A DNA stretch of 36,604 nt from an uncultured Oscillospiraceae bacterium (lineage in GTDB: Bacteria > Bacillota > Clostridia > Oscillospirales > Oscillospiraceae): contig CANQXH010000014.1 in NCBI GenBank assembly GCA_947627745.1, positions 1-36,604 on the forward strand. The letters are read 5' to 3'. Numbering within the stretch: position 1 is the stretch's first letter; each line of letters begins with the position of its first letter. The position numbers and the translations under genes are program-made. This document shows, one piece after another, positions 1-7,888 of this stretch. Below the pieces are notes generated by a model. That model searched no databases, was not told the origin of the DNA, and saw only the letters and a program-made list of their open reading frames with translations.

Positions 1-66
1 GTAGAATACTCGCCTTTATGGTACACCACGGAAAGACTTTTTTCTACCCCTCCGTGTCCACTTTTA

Positions 67-596
67 TTATAGCAGCAAAGCATTCAACGCCTTGTTGAAG
101 GTTTCATTGTCGAGCTTTGTCCGGTATTTGAAGCAGTCGCAAACGGTGCGTTCCCGATCATACACAGGGAGCATTACACCGTTGAAGCTTTCAATGGTCT
201 TCCCGATTGGGAAATACTCTTTTTGAATATAATAGGCTCTGACCGGAAATTCCCCGATATTTCCGACTGCCCTGGATGCCGTTCTCGGCACTGCAACAGA
301 CCAGGCACGGGGTGCAAAATCGCTGTATCCGTAATGAAACAGCGCGGACTCCACACAAACGATTCCCTGCGGCAGCAGCTCGCGGAGCAACTGTTCCTCT
401 GTTATTTGATCGTTGCCCGGCAATTGGTACACCCCACGCCGAATACGTTCGAGAAAACCTTCCTTGCACAGCATCGCCACATCATATTTTTTATGCCTGC
501 CGCAACAAAGTCGGCGGTTTTCGCAATTCCACCGTTGCCCTTGAGTACATTTTGCGCAATCTCCTTTTGATTCAAATGGACACCAACTTTCCGCAT
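67..596 (-). pseudogene. AbiEi-type (type IV toxin-antitoxin) antitoxin, frameshifted and truncated
   Basis: The downstream frame (ORF 67..651) reads KEGFLERIRRGVYQLPG and then DRERTVCDCFKYR, the pattern of AbiEi-family antitoxins/transcriptional regulators of viral defence. Its first ~55 residues are Cys-rich nonsense. The proper N-terminal winged-helix segment (LNQKEIAQNVLKGNGG, then AKTADFVAAGIKN) is in another frame (ORF 402..596). The two join if one base is added to the six-T run at 487-492 (six A's on the coding strand), giving AGIKKYDVAMLCKEGF. The C-terminus stops after FNKALNALLL, roughly 35 residues short of what I recall for the family. No AbiEii toxin partner is visible, though it could lie beyond the left edge. 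I read this as a decaying gene. Expression by slippage at the A-run is possible but less likely given the missing C-terminus. Confidence 0.75.
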
Positions 597-655
597 GCTG
601 ATTTACGTTTTTGCATGCACTTATTGTAACACAGGAAAGATCCACTTGCAATAAC

Positions 656-866
656 TAAGCGAGTTTCTTTATTTTCATGATTTTGAGGTGAAGGAAACCA
701 AGAGCGTTCTTGGCGGCGTGCATAAGCGGGTAGTTGATGGTTTCGGGCTTTATTTCATGAAAGTTATCATTCTGTGGCTTGACTTTTGAAGAAATCTGAG
801 TGATTAATAGATGGATGTGCAGATTGGTTTTCGGGCAAAAATGTAAATATTTCCGTAGAGTATTCT
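656..866 (-). pseudogene. Unrecognised C-terminal coding remnant
   Basis: On the minus strand a frame without a start codon runs from a stop near 866 to the TAG at 656-658. It reads KPQNDNFHEIKPETINYP and ends HLKIMKIKKLA. It is too short for the ORF track. Its codon use looks like genuine coding sequence rather than a shadow. It has the look of the end of a transposase or mobilisation protein, but I do not recognise the family. It begins at the same place as the GAGTATTCTAC sequence (858-868) that is repeated inverted at position 1. Confidence 0.3.
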
Positions 867-952
867 ACTTGACGAAGAAACCACTTTACCTAAAATGCTG
901 AAAATATAATATGCAGTGTCGCAGAAGTTGTCAAGATATCACCCCTAGAAGA

Positions 953-968
953 GGTATCAATTGGCACC
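953..968. promoter_or_regulatory. Upstream operator-like inverted repeat of the TA operon
   Basis: GGTATC-AATT-GGCACC has the same 6-4-6 layout as the perfect palindrome at 1007-1022, with four of six bases matching in the second arm. It lies 9 bp upstream of the -35 box. Two similar sites bracketing the promoter fit autoregulation by the HTH antitoxin (inference). Confidence 0.5.
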
Positions 969-977
969 AAATTCCAC

Positions 978-1006
978 TTGACAATTCTTGATTTGAAGCA
1001 TATAAT
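978..1006 (+). promoter_or_regulatory. Consensus sigma-A promoter of the toxin-antitoxin operon
   Basis: TTGACA (978-983), a 17-bp spacer and TATAAT (1001-1006) match the housekeeping consensus perfectly. The start codon of the first gene follows about 40 bp downstream. Confidence 0.9.
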
Positions 1007-1022
1007 GGTATCAGATGATACC
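1007..1022. promoter_or_regulatory. Perfect palindromic operator over the transcription start
   Basis: GGTATC-AGAT-GATACC has 6-bp arms that are exact reverse complements. It sits directly behind the -10 box, where a bound repressor would block initiation. The HTH protein encoded second in the operon is the obvious candidate binder. Confidence 0.7.
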
Positions 1023-1045
1023 AATAATGCTGGAGGAAGTTGACT

Positions 1046-1483
1046 TTGGCGGATACAAGGGCAAGAATTGAGAAAGAATTTGAAGTAAGATCCTATTTGC
1101 AGAATCTTCGATATGCATTAGAGCACAATGCGAAGGTGACATTTCAGATAGAGCGACAGGTCGATCAAAATCGAGGTCAACGGTATACAAATCAATATAC
1201 TGTTGCAGACTTATTTCCAGATGAGAACCCGGTGTCCGCATTGAAACGAGAACTACTGACATTGACAGAAGAAGAGTACATGCAGACCGTCAAAGATTTA
1301 CGTTTCCCTAAAAGAAGTGAAATGCGTGAGTTTGGAAAGGTGTATGATGGTAAGGGAGATGTCTATATCAAGCTCCGTGTGGAGTTGCTTTCCGAATATG
1401 GAGAACACACAACTTTTGTAATGTCTTTTCACTATGCGGAGATTCCTTTTACACCTGATATGTTTCCCTACAGAAAGCAGTAA
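1046..1483 (+). CDS. Small protein, candidate toxin of a Panacea-type toxin-antitoxin pair
   Basis: A soluble, charged protein of about 145 residues with no signal peptide or membrane segment. I do not recognise the family. It is rich in Glu/Arg in the first half (TRARIEKEFEVRSYL) and has a short aromatic end (MFPYRKQ). The track begins at TTG 1040, only 3 nt after GGAGG. TTG 1046 has a 9-nt spacing and is my preferred start. It is the first gene behind a perfect promoter with two operators. The stop codon TAA abuts the AGGAGG ribosome site of the next gene, so the two are co-transcribed. Known PanAT systems pair a variable small toxin with a Panacea-domain antitoxin, usually in this arrangement; by that analogy this is the toxin. 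It could instead be an accessory protein. No catalytic motif is apparent. Confidence 0.7.
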   Translation: MADTRARIEKEFEVRSYLQNLRYALEHNAKVTFQIERQVDQNRGQRYTNQYTVADLFPDENPVSALKRELLTLTEEEYMQTVKDLRFPKRSEMREFGKVYDGKGDVYIKLRVELLSEYGEHTTFVMSFHYAEIPFTPDMFPYRKQ

Positions 1484-1497
1484 GGAGGTGTTTGATA

Positions 1498-2523
1498 ATG
1501 AAGAACTTGAAAAAAGCCGATATGCTTTGCCCTTGCTGCATGGAGGAACACACAGTACAAGTCATCCGTGTTTCAGAGCATAATGTTTTCAAAAATGTGC
1601 CTGTCGATTATAGCGCTGAGTACTTCTATTGCGACCGAGCAAATGAAACTTATGAGGATGAGCAACAAATTTCTTCTAACGATATCTCCATGAAAAACGC
1701 GTATCGGGAGAAGATGGGGTTGCTTACTTCCCATGAAATTGCGGCTATTCGCGCCAGGTATGGGATCAGTCAGAGCGACTTGTGCACCTTGCTTGGTTGG
1801 GGCGCAAAAACCATTACACGTTACGAGAGCCATCAAGTGCAGGACATTGCGCATGATACAATTCTTCGTAAGTTGGCTTGCGATCCGGAGTGGTTTTTGC
1901 AATTGCTTCGCGCTGAGAAAAAATCCCTTTCTCCCGCGTCCTATTCAAAATATATGGAGACCGGGACCGTGCTTTTCGAGCAAAATCATGACCAGTATCT
2001 GAAAAGTACAATTATGTCCAAATATGCGCGATTCCTCCATAATCCAGAGGCGACGGGCGGAAAGGCATTATCACTGGATGTGGTTGTAGATATGATTCGT
2101 TACTATGCGAATTCTTCAATGGTAATAAGCTTGTTCCGGGTCAAGCTTATGAAGCTGCTGTGGTATGCGGATGCTCTCTCATACAAGCGCAGGGGGCATG
2201 CTATTTCTGGCCTCGTGTATCGCGCATTGCCCATGGGGGCCGTCCCCGTAGCATACGAATCGATTGTTGATCTGAGCACGATCCGTTGTGAGGAAATTGA
2301 GATGGGCGATGGAACGGGATATAAATTTCTCCCAACAGAGAGCAAAGAATACCCTCACTTAACAACAGAGGATCAAGAAATCCTTGACGCGGTCATCCAG
2401 CGATTTGGTAAGGCATCAAAAAACCGAATAGTCGAAGCGATGCATCAGGAAGATGCCTATACCAAAACCGCGCCGAATGATATCATCCAATTCAAATACG
2501 CTAAAACATTAAGCTTATCCTAA
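1498..2523 (+). CDS. MqsA-like zinc finger/HTH/Panacea (DUF4065, SocA-like) antitoxin
   Basis: A 341-residue protein with three visible parts. An N-terminal metal-binding segment (CPCC, then FYCDR and YEDEQQ) resembles YgiT/MqsA zinc fingers. A helix-turn-helix at residues ~75-105 reads IRARYGISQSDLCTLLGW and continues TITRYE, as in MqsA-family antitoxins. The C-terminal Panacea/DUF4065 domain spans ~175-330 and contains KLMKLLWYADALSYKR. The track start TTG 1492 is only 3 nt from the ribosome site; ATG 1498 has AGGAGG at 9 nt. The established role of this architecture is to neutralise a co-encoded toxin through the Panacea domain and to repress its own promoter through the HTH. The palindromes at 953-968 and 1007-1022 are likely targets. 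The family is clear; the partner and mechanism are inferred. Confidence 0.85.
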   Translation: MKNLKKADMLCPCCMEEHTVQVIRVSEHNVFKNVPVDYSAEYFYCDRANETYEDEQQISSNDISMKNAYREKMGLLTSHEIAAIRARYGISQSDLCTLLGWGAKTITRYESHQVQDIAHDTILRKLACDPEWFLQLLRAEKKSLSPASYSKYMETGTVLFEQNHDQYLKSTIMSKYARFLHNPEATGGKALSLDVVVDMIRYYANSSMVISLFRVKLMKLLWYADALSYKRRGHAISGLVYRALPMGAVPVAYESIVDLSTIRCEEIEMGDGTGYKFLPTESKEYPHLTTEDQEILDAVIQRFGKASKNRIVEAMHQEDAYTKTAPNDIIQFKYAKTLSLS

Positions 2524-2526
2524 CGC

Positions 2527-2643
2527 ACCAAGGGACAGCAGTGAGGGACAGCTTCTCGTCCCGCTCGGCTTCCAGGGCGGTCGCGTCGAAAACCGTCCGC
2601 AGCGCAAGGTCGAATGGGCCGATGATGGCGTCCTTCTGCGAAC
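2527..2643 (-). pseudogene. Fragment resembling the C-terminal region of a serine recombinase
   Basis: The minus strand has an open frame reading KDAIIGPFDLALRTVFDATA and then LEAERDEKLS. This recalls the coiled-coil stretch near the C-terminus of large serine recombinases of Clostridia (ALEAER-type segment). It has neither start nor catalytic part and abuts the left AbrB-tail repeat. The family call rests on recollection of pattern only and is weak. If correct, it is a scar of a mobile element. Confidence 0.3.
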
Positions 2644-2840
2644 AAATTTTGAGAGCATAAAGTCCTCAAGACAGTCTCCATGCGATACACCCCCCTGGGA
2701 CGGCCTTAGCGGCCATCCCCAGGGGGGTTCTATGTACTATGTCCATCCCATTCGCTTGGCCAAATCCAGTGTGGCGAAGGTGAAACGCTGGCACGGTGTC
2801 AATGTTTTCCGTAATGGCTCTTCCTGACGGATGCTTTTCT
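2644..2840. repeat. Left copy of the AbrB-tail/hairpin repeat
   Basis: From TTTTGAGAGC onward this segment matches the right copy (about 9979-10171) in the same orientation. It includes an identical-length stretch that on the minus strand encodes LTPCQRFTFATLDLAKRMG followed by WT and a stop. Across that ~78-nt stretch only two bases differ, and both are synonymous on the minus strand (GGA/GGC Gly, TTG/CTG Leu). Similarity fades beyond 2820. Here the AbrB DNA-binding domain is missing: only IRQEEPL remains where the right copy has IREGDPL. The two copies bracket the ATPase and type III genes. Confidence 0.8.
2689..2728. other. Hairpin in the left repeat copy
   Basis: CCCCCCTGGG pairs with CCCAGGGGGG, with an inner CGGCC/GGCC stem around a TTAGC loop. 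Compared with the right copy, the fifth base pair is C-G here and T-A there. Both arms changed together, so pairing is preserved. It lies just behind the stop codon of the minus-strand AbrB tail and has no clear T-run. Confidence 0.8.
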
Positions 2841-2862
2841 GTTTCGCGTTTTTGAAAAATAC

Positions 2863-2892
2863 TTGATTTTGCGAAATAGATTGTGGTATAAT
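2863..2892 (+). promoter_or_regulatory. Promoter of the DUF4143 ATPase gene
   Basis: TTGATT (2863-2868), an 18-bp spacer and TATAAT (2887-2892) preceded by TGG, an extended -10. The GTG start lies 19 bp downstream, giving a very short leader. Confidence 0.75.
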
Positions 2893-2911
2893 ACGAACGA
2901 GGTGATTTGCC

Positions 2912-4105
2912 GTGCGATTGATCAAGCGTGACTTCTATCTGAACAAGCTGAAGGATGTCATGGGCACCCCGGATATTAAAGTCATTACCGGCGTCCGACG
3001 CAGCGGAAAGTCGAAACTGCTGGAGGCTTTTATGGCCCATGTTCTGGATACGGACCCGAGTGCGAACATCATTCATATCAATTTCAATATGAGCGCGTAT
3101 GAGGGCCTGAATGAATATCATGCGCTGAATGACTATATTGAAAAAGCATATACACCGGGGAAAAACAACTTCATCTTCATTGACGAGGTTCAGATGTGTG
3201 ATGGCTTTGAAAAAGCCATCAATAGCCTTCACGCTTCCGAGAAATACGACATTTACATCACTGGTTCCAACGCTTTCCTGCTGAGCAGTGATTTGGCAAC
3301 CCTGTTCACCGGTCGAACCTTTGAAATCGAGGTCTTTCCGTTCTCCTTTGCGGAGTTCATGCGGTACTTTGAACTGACAGACCAGTATTCCGCTTTTAAC
3401 CACTATATACAGGAGGGCGGCATGTCCGGTTCCTATCTCTATAAAACACCGGAGTCAAAATACGATTATATTTCTGATGTTTTCAACACACTGATTGTCC
3501 GGGATATCCAGCGCAAATATCGGATACGCAACATGCCGCTGATGGAGCGCCTCTGTGATTTCCTAATCGATAATATCTCCAATCAGATCTCCACGCGCAG
3601 CGTGGCGACGGGCTTTACAAGTGAACACGTCAAAACAAATGACCGCACGATCAGCGCCTATATCAAGTATCTGTGCAATGCTTTTGCGTTCTATAAGGTA
3701 AGGCGGTACGACATTCAAGGCAAACGTTACCTTGCGTCAAACGACAAATACTATCTTAGTGACCACTCTTTCAAGTATGCCAAGCTGGGTACCAAAAACG
3801 CGGATTATGGCAGGATGATCGAAAATATAGTAGCTATTGAACTTCTGCGGCGGGGGTATGAGCTTTATGCCGGGGTGCTTTACAAGAAAGAAATTGATTT
3901 TGTAGCCATCAAGCGCAACGAAAAGTTATATATCCAAGTTTCCAGCAGTATAGATGATCCTGATACCTTCAAACGCGAGATCGATCCACTGCTGAAAATC
4001 AAGGACGCCTATCCGAAATTGATCCTCACACGCATTCGCCAGGAAGCATATCAGTACGAAGGCGTGCAGATTGTTGATGTGGCGGATTGGCTTCTGCGGG
4101 ATTGA
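2912..4105 (+). CDS. AAA+ ATPase of the AAA_14/DUF4143 family
   Basis: A 397-residue cytosolic protein. The P-loop GVRRSGKSKLLEAF lies at residues ~27-40 and the Walker B region FIFIDEVQ at ~89-96. A sensor-like ITGSNAFLLSSDLATLFTGR stretch follows near 116-135, the signature of AAA_14 ATPases. The C-terminal half carries the DUF4143 domain, including KEIDFVAIK, which resembles the core of a nuclease-like fold (D-x-V). The start is GTG with GAGGTGAT six bases upstream. The family is very common in anaerobes and its function is unsettled; some members behave as mobile or defence-associated genes. It has its own promoter and lies between the left AbrB repeat and the restriction genes, consistent with a cargo gene. 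No frameshift is seen. Confidence 0.9.
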   Translation: MRLIKRDFYLNKLKDVMGTPDIKVITGVRRSGKSKLLEAFMAHVLDTDPSANIIHINFNMSAYEGLNEYHALNDYIEKAYTPGKNNFIFIDEVQMCDGFEKAINSLHASEKYDIYITGSNAFLLSSDLATLFTGRTFEIEVFPFSFAEFMRYFELTDQYSAFNHYIQEGGMSGSYLYKTPESKYDYISDVFNTLIVRDIQRKYRIRNMPLMERLCDFLIDNISNQISTRSVATGFTSEHVKTNDRTISAYIKYLCNAFAFYKVRRYDIQGKRYLASNDKYYLSDHSFKYAKLGTKNADYGRMIENIVAIELLRRGYELYAGVLYKKEIDFVAIKRNEKLYIQVSSSIDDPDTFKREIDPLLKIKDAYPKLILTRIRQEAYQYEGVQIVDVADWLLRD

Positions 4106-4120
4106 AGGCGAGGTGCTGTT

Positions 4121-4315
4121 ATGAAAGCAAAAGAGGCGAAAGCCAGAATTAAAATCAACAAACTGCTTGAAACAGCCGGGTGGAGGTTTTTGATGATGAA
4201 AATGGCCGTCGAACATTCAGCTTGAGGTGAATGTGAAGCTTACAAAGAAGCAGGTTGCTGAGTACGGCGATCATTTTGAGAAAGCCAAAAAAGTCGGAGA
4301 AGAAGCATGCGAATA
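4121..4315 (+). pseudogene. Broken N-terminus of a type I restriction R subunit
   Basis: ATG 4121, preceded by GAGGTG, starts MKAKEAKARIKINKLLETAG and continues WRF. It then needs two frame changes to read DDENGRR and NIQLEVNVKLTKKQVAEYGD followed by HFEKAKKVGEEACE and a stop. This pattern (KARIKINKLLE-x-AGWRFF, then a line of Leu/Glu) matches the start of HsdR-like subunits. Only about 65 of roughly 1000 residues remain, with no helicase or methylase parts. A further open stretch, SSGSGTFLGINITGTQTHLV, follows in another frame up to the res start and is not recognised. I interpret this as the scar of a replaced restriction system. Confidence 0.6.
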
Positions 4316-4385
4316 GCTCAGGCAGCGGTACATTCCTCGGTATCAATATTACCGGCACACAAACACACCTTGTTGGAGGAACAGT

Positions 4386-7259
4386 ATGTTCTATAAAATG
4401 ATCGAGAATAAGTGCAGACGGTGGTACACTTCACCACAGTGCACGGTTAAAAGCCTAATTGAATATATAGAGAAAACGGGGCAAATGCGCGACGCACAGA
4501 TCGAAGCAATCAAGGTTTATCTATTTCTCAAAATTGCCTGCGATTGCAAGCCCTTGGAGTTTCTGTTCAAAAAGGGCCGGTTCAACTCTGCCAATTTGAA
4601 TGACATAGAGCTGTCTACGGCAACCCGAGAATATTTGGAGAAAAACCCGGCGGCAGCCGCACTGTTTGAATATTCCACGTTGAAAAACGATAAAGGGGAG
4701 CAGGTTTCCGAAGGGTTGGAAAAGCAGCTCAAGAAAGACCCGTCAAGTATTGACTGCGGCAGCTTCTTTCACAGCGCTTTCTACGGCGTTTCTTATCCGG
4801 ATTATCTGTTCAGTCTGCCCATGGGCGCGGGGAAAACCTATCTGATGGCGGCGTTTATCTATCTTGATTTGTATTTTGCGCTCCAAGAGCCTGCAAATCC
4901 CGCCTTTGCACATAATTTTATTATCCTTGCGCCGTCGGGATTAAAATCCTCCGTTGTGCCGAGCCTGAAAACAATACAAAATTTTGATCCCGCATGGATC
5001 ATTCCAGAACCTGCGGCGACAGAGATAAAACGTATGATCTCTTTTGAGGTGCTGGACCAGACAAAGACCGCCAATAAATCCAATAAAACCAAAAATCCAA
5101 ATGTACAGAAAATCGCGAACCATCAGCCGCTTTCTGAGCTTTTCGGGCTGGTCGCCGTCACAAATGCCGAAAAGGTGATTCTCGACCGGATTCAGGAGAA
5201 AAACGGCCAAATCAGTCTGTTTGAGGAAAGTGACGACGAAAAAGATCGGCAGGCAAACGAGCTGCGTAACCTGATCGGAAAGCTTCCGTCTCTTTCCATC
5301 TTCATTGATGAGGTACATCACGCCGTCAGCGATGAGATCAAGCTACGCGCTGTCGTTACAAAATGGGCGCAAAATAGGGCAATCAACTCTGTGGTCGGTT
5401 TTTCGGGCACGCCCTACCTTGAAAAAGTCGAAAAAATCAAGGTCGTCGACACCCTTTCCGTCGGAACGGCTGAGATCACGAATATCGTATATTACTATCC
5501 CTTAATTGACGGCGTGGGCAATTTCTTAAAACGGCCGGTGGTCAAAATCGCGGATATCGCCGACAGCAGTCGGATCATCGAAAATGGTGTCCGTGAATTT
5601 CTGGATACATACCAAAATACTGTCTATGCGGATGGAACGACCGCAAAGCTCGGTATTTATTGCGGCGGAATCGGGAAATTAGAGGAAACGGTCTATCCTC
5701 TGGTATCCCGGATTGTTGCGGAATACGGGCTCGGAGCAGATACGATTCTGAAATTTCATAAAGGGAATAAGCAGCATCCAATGCCCACCGACAGCCAAAT
5801 GCAGTTTGATAGCTTGGACAAGTCCATTTCCAAAGTCCGCATTGTCCTGCTTGTGCAGGTCGGCAAAGAGGGCTGGGACTGCCGTAGCCTTACAGGCATT
5901 ATTCTGTCCCAAGAGGGAGACTGCCCGACAAATATGGTCTTGCAAACCTCCTGCCGCTGCCTGCGCCAGGTCGTGAAGGGCAGTCCCGAAACGGCGCTTA
6001 TTTATTTGAACGAAAGCAACGCGGAGAAATTGAATATGCAGCTTGAGCAGCGACATCATATTACGCTCAAAGAGTTCTCCTCCGCCGATAATGGCAAAAC
6101 GCCATTAAAGCGTTACGACCGCACGGCGTATTTGAAGCTGCCGAAGGTCGACTTCTATCAGCTCAAAATCAACTATGACACCCTGGAGGCGGAAAAAGCC
6201 GATCCCGCAAGCGACATTGCGACTTCGGCCGATAACGCCCGCCTTGTAAGCGGCGTGATCAAGACCACCGACCTTTCTATGGATGAGAGCAAAACGACCA
6301 TTCATATTGACGATTCGGAAACCGGGAGCGAACCGGCGACCTTCCTTTCCTGGGTTTATTGCATTATGAAGGGCGGCTTCGGGTTGCCCTCGGTCGAAGA
6401 GCTGATGAAGTTTGAAGACGCTCTCAAAGCCGTCTATCAGACGATCACCTACGAAAAAGACGGGGCGCACTATTACAGCTCCAAATACGATCGAAAGCTG
6501 GTGGAGGCCAATATTCGCAAGGCCTTCTGCGCGAAACGCGACTTTACTACCACTGAGGAGCTGATCCCCGAGGCGGCCAGCCTTTTGAATATTGCCAATT
6601 TCACACCCCAGGTATATACCGACAAGCCGCAGGATTACTATCCAGCCCAGAGCACGGTGGAAAACATCATAAAGGATGATAAAGGAAAACTGAAGTCTGA
6701 TCCTAAGATGGAGGAAACCATTCGGTATCTAGAAGAAACGGGCAACGTCGCAATGGCCGCAGCCCTGCGGGCACAGAACACCTCCCACATCAATAAAGAC
6801 CGCTCTTTCCATTATCTGCCCTACCACACCGACAGCGGCTTTGAGCAGACCTTTTTGAAGGAAGTTTTGTCCTTTGATGAAATCGAAAAGCTCGGCTTGG
6901 AGGTCTACTACAACGGCGACCGCGCAATGACCGAATTCAAAATCAAGTGTTATCGGAATGACGGCGGGAAATGGAATTATATCGGCGTTTACACCCCGGA
7001 CTTTCTGATCCTCCGGCGAAAAGATGGGGTAATCCATAAGGTGATCATTGCGGAAACCAAGGGTGATGTTTACGCAAACATTCCAATTTTTAAGGACAAA
7101 AGAGCCTTTATGGAAACGGAGTTTTTGAGGCAGAACAACAAAGCCTTCGGCTATGTGCGATTTGACTATTTGTACTTGGAGGATACGCTGCCGGAGGCTG
7201 AGCGGATTTTGCGGATGCAAAAGAAAATCGAAGAATTTTTTGGAGAGGAGAAAAAATGA
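4386..7259 (+). CDS. res: Type III restriction endonuclease Res subunit (SF2 helicase-nuclease)
   Basis: A 957-residue protein. Helicase motif I, SLPMGAGKTYLMAAF, lies at ~143-157. Motif II is FIDEVHH (~305-311) and motif III is FSGTPY (~339). The second RecA lobe shows GKEGWDCRSL (~493) and the arginine-finger region CRCLRQV (~522). The C-terminus has YTPDFLILRR (~868) followed by IIAETKGD (~887), the PD...ExK arrangement of the type III nuclease domain. It would translocate or switch on DNA together with Mod and cut when unmethylated sites are engaged. ATG 4386 has GGAGGAA at good spacing. The stop overlaps the next start (ATGA). The gene order is unusual because res precedes mod; the classical EcoP-type order is mod then res. 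Confidence 0.9.
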   Translation: MFYKMIENKCRRWYTSPQCTVKSLIEYIEKTGQMRDAQIEAIKVYLFLKIACDCKPLEFLFKKGRFNSANLNDIELSTATREYLEKNPAAAALFEYSTLKNDKGEQVSEGLEKQLKKDPSSIDCGSFFHSAFYGVSYPDYLFSLPMGAGKTYLMAAFIYLDLYFALQEPANPAFAHNFIILAPSGLKSSVVPSLKTIQNFDPAWIIPEPAATEIKRMISFEVLDQTKTANKSNKTKNPNVQKIANHQPLSELFGLVAVTNAEKVILDRIQEKNGQISLFEESDDEKDRQANELRNLIGKLPSLSIFIDEVHHAVSDEIKLRAVVTKWAQNRAINSVVGFSGTPYLEKVEKIKVVDTLSVGTAEITNIVYYYPLIDGVGNFLKRPVVKIADIADSSRIIENGVREFLDTYQNTVYADGTTAKLGIYCGGIGKLEETVYPLVSRIVAEYGLGADTILKFHKGNKQHPMPTDSQMQFDSLDKSISKVRIVLLVQVGKEGWDCRSLTGIILSQEGDCPTNMVLQTSCRCLRQVVKGSPETALIYLNESNAEKLNMQLEQRHHITLKEFSSADNGKTPLKRYDRTAYLKLPKVDFYQLKINYDTLEAEKADPASDIATSADNARLVSGVIKTTDLSMDESKTTIHIDDSETGSEPATFLSWVYCIMKGGFGLPSVEELMKFEDALKAVYQTITYEKDGAHYYSSKYDRKLVEANIRKAFCAKRDFTTTEELIPEAASLLNIANFTPQVYTDKPQDYYPAQSTVENIIKDDKGKLKSDPKMEETIRYLEETGNVAMAAALRAQNTSHINKDRSFHYLPYHTDSGFEQTFLKEVLSFDEIEKLGLEVYYNGDRAMTEFKIKCYRNDGGKWNYIGVYTPDFLILRRKDGVIHKVIIAETKGDVYANIPIFKDKRAFMETEFLRQNNKAFGYVRFDYLYLEDTLPEAERILRMQKKIEEFFGEEKK

Positions 7260-7888
7260 GGCTGCAAAAGAAAATCTTGATATGGTCTGGAACAATAGCT
7301 ACGGTAGCTTTAGTCCTGTCGTTTTTACTGTATAGGATACAATTTGAGTATATGAGCAATATCTGCATTGGTTTATTTTCGAGCGGAATTCTCATATGTG
7401 TAACTTCAACTGTCTCGTATTTTTATGAGCGAAATGTTATGATCCTATCTCTATATAGAGGATGTTTTAAATTTATAGATTCATTGAATTCAAATCTTAG
7501 AATTGATAATAGGATAGGAATTTATGAGCTATCAGATAACTTTTCAAAGATAATCCGTATTTATCAAGAAGATGTGTACTATTACATTTGCGAATTGAGT
7601 AAAACAAACAAGCGGTCAAAGGTTTACAAAATAACATCAAAATTGCGGGAAAATATTAGTCATATATATCTTTTTGTCGTTGATGATAAAGATGCAGTAA
7701 TGAAATGTATACTGCAAGAAATTGACATTAAAGATTTTGAATATTATTCATGGAAATGCCTCAGCGACGAATCTCTAGATTATTTGGAGAAACTCCAGAA
7801 AGATTTAGATGAACTGGCATACCAAATGAATTATTTTAACAGGAGAAAAGCAAAAAATAAAACGGAGGGCGATTCTGATGCCGATTAA
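7256..7888 (+). CDS. Two-helix membrane protein encoded between res and mod
   Basis: A 210-residue protein with two hydrophobic helices at ~7-25 and ~34-55, followed by a ~150-residue cytoplasmic-looking, helical, charged domain ([18 protein letters not shown]). A basic RRKAKNK end precedes a short acidic tail. I do not recognise the family. The start codon overlaps the res stop (ATGA) behind GGAGAGGAG. Its last 11 bases overlap the mod start, so all three genes are translationally coupled. The gene is clearly AT-richer than res and than the ends of mod, with many ATA and AAA codons, suggesting separate acquisition. A membrane protein inside a type III operon is not part of the classical system. 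Roles as an abortive effector, anchor or regulator are guesses. Confidence 0.8.
   Translation: MRLQKKILIWSGTIATVALVLSFLLYRIQFEYMSNICIGLFSSGILICVTSTVSYFYERNVMILSLYRGCFKFIDSLNSNLRIDNRIGIYELSDNFSKIIRIYQEDVYYYICELSKTNKRSKVYKITSKLRENISHIYLFVVDDKDAVMKCILQEIDIKDFEYYSWKCLSDESLDYLEKLQKDLDELAYQMNYFNRRKAKNKTEGDSDAD

Noticed and set aside
487-492. Programmed frameshifting or phase variation at the A6 run of the AbiEi gene
   Set aside because: Possible in principle, but the truncated C-terminus and the decayed surroundings make a plain pseudogene more likely.
2666-3403. 245-residue minus-strand ORF
   Set aside because: Mostly antisense to the DUF4143 ATPase gene; only the AbrB-tail part of this strand is meaningful and it is in another frame.
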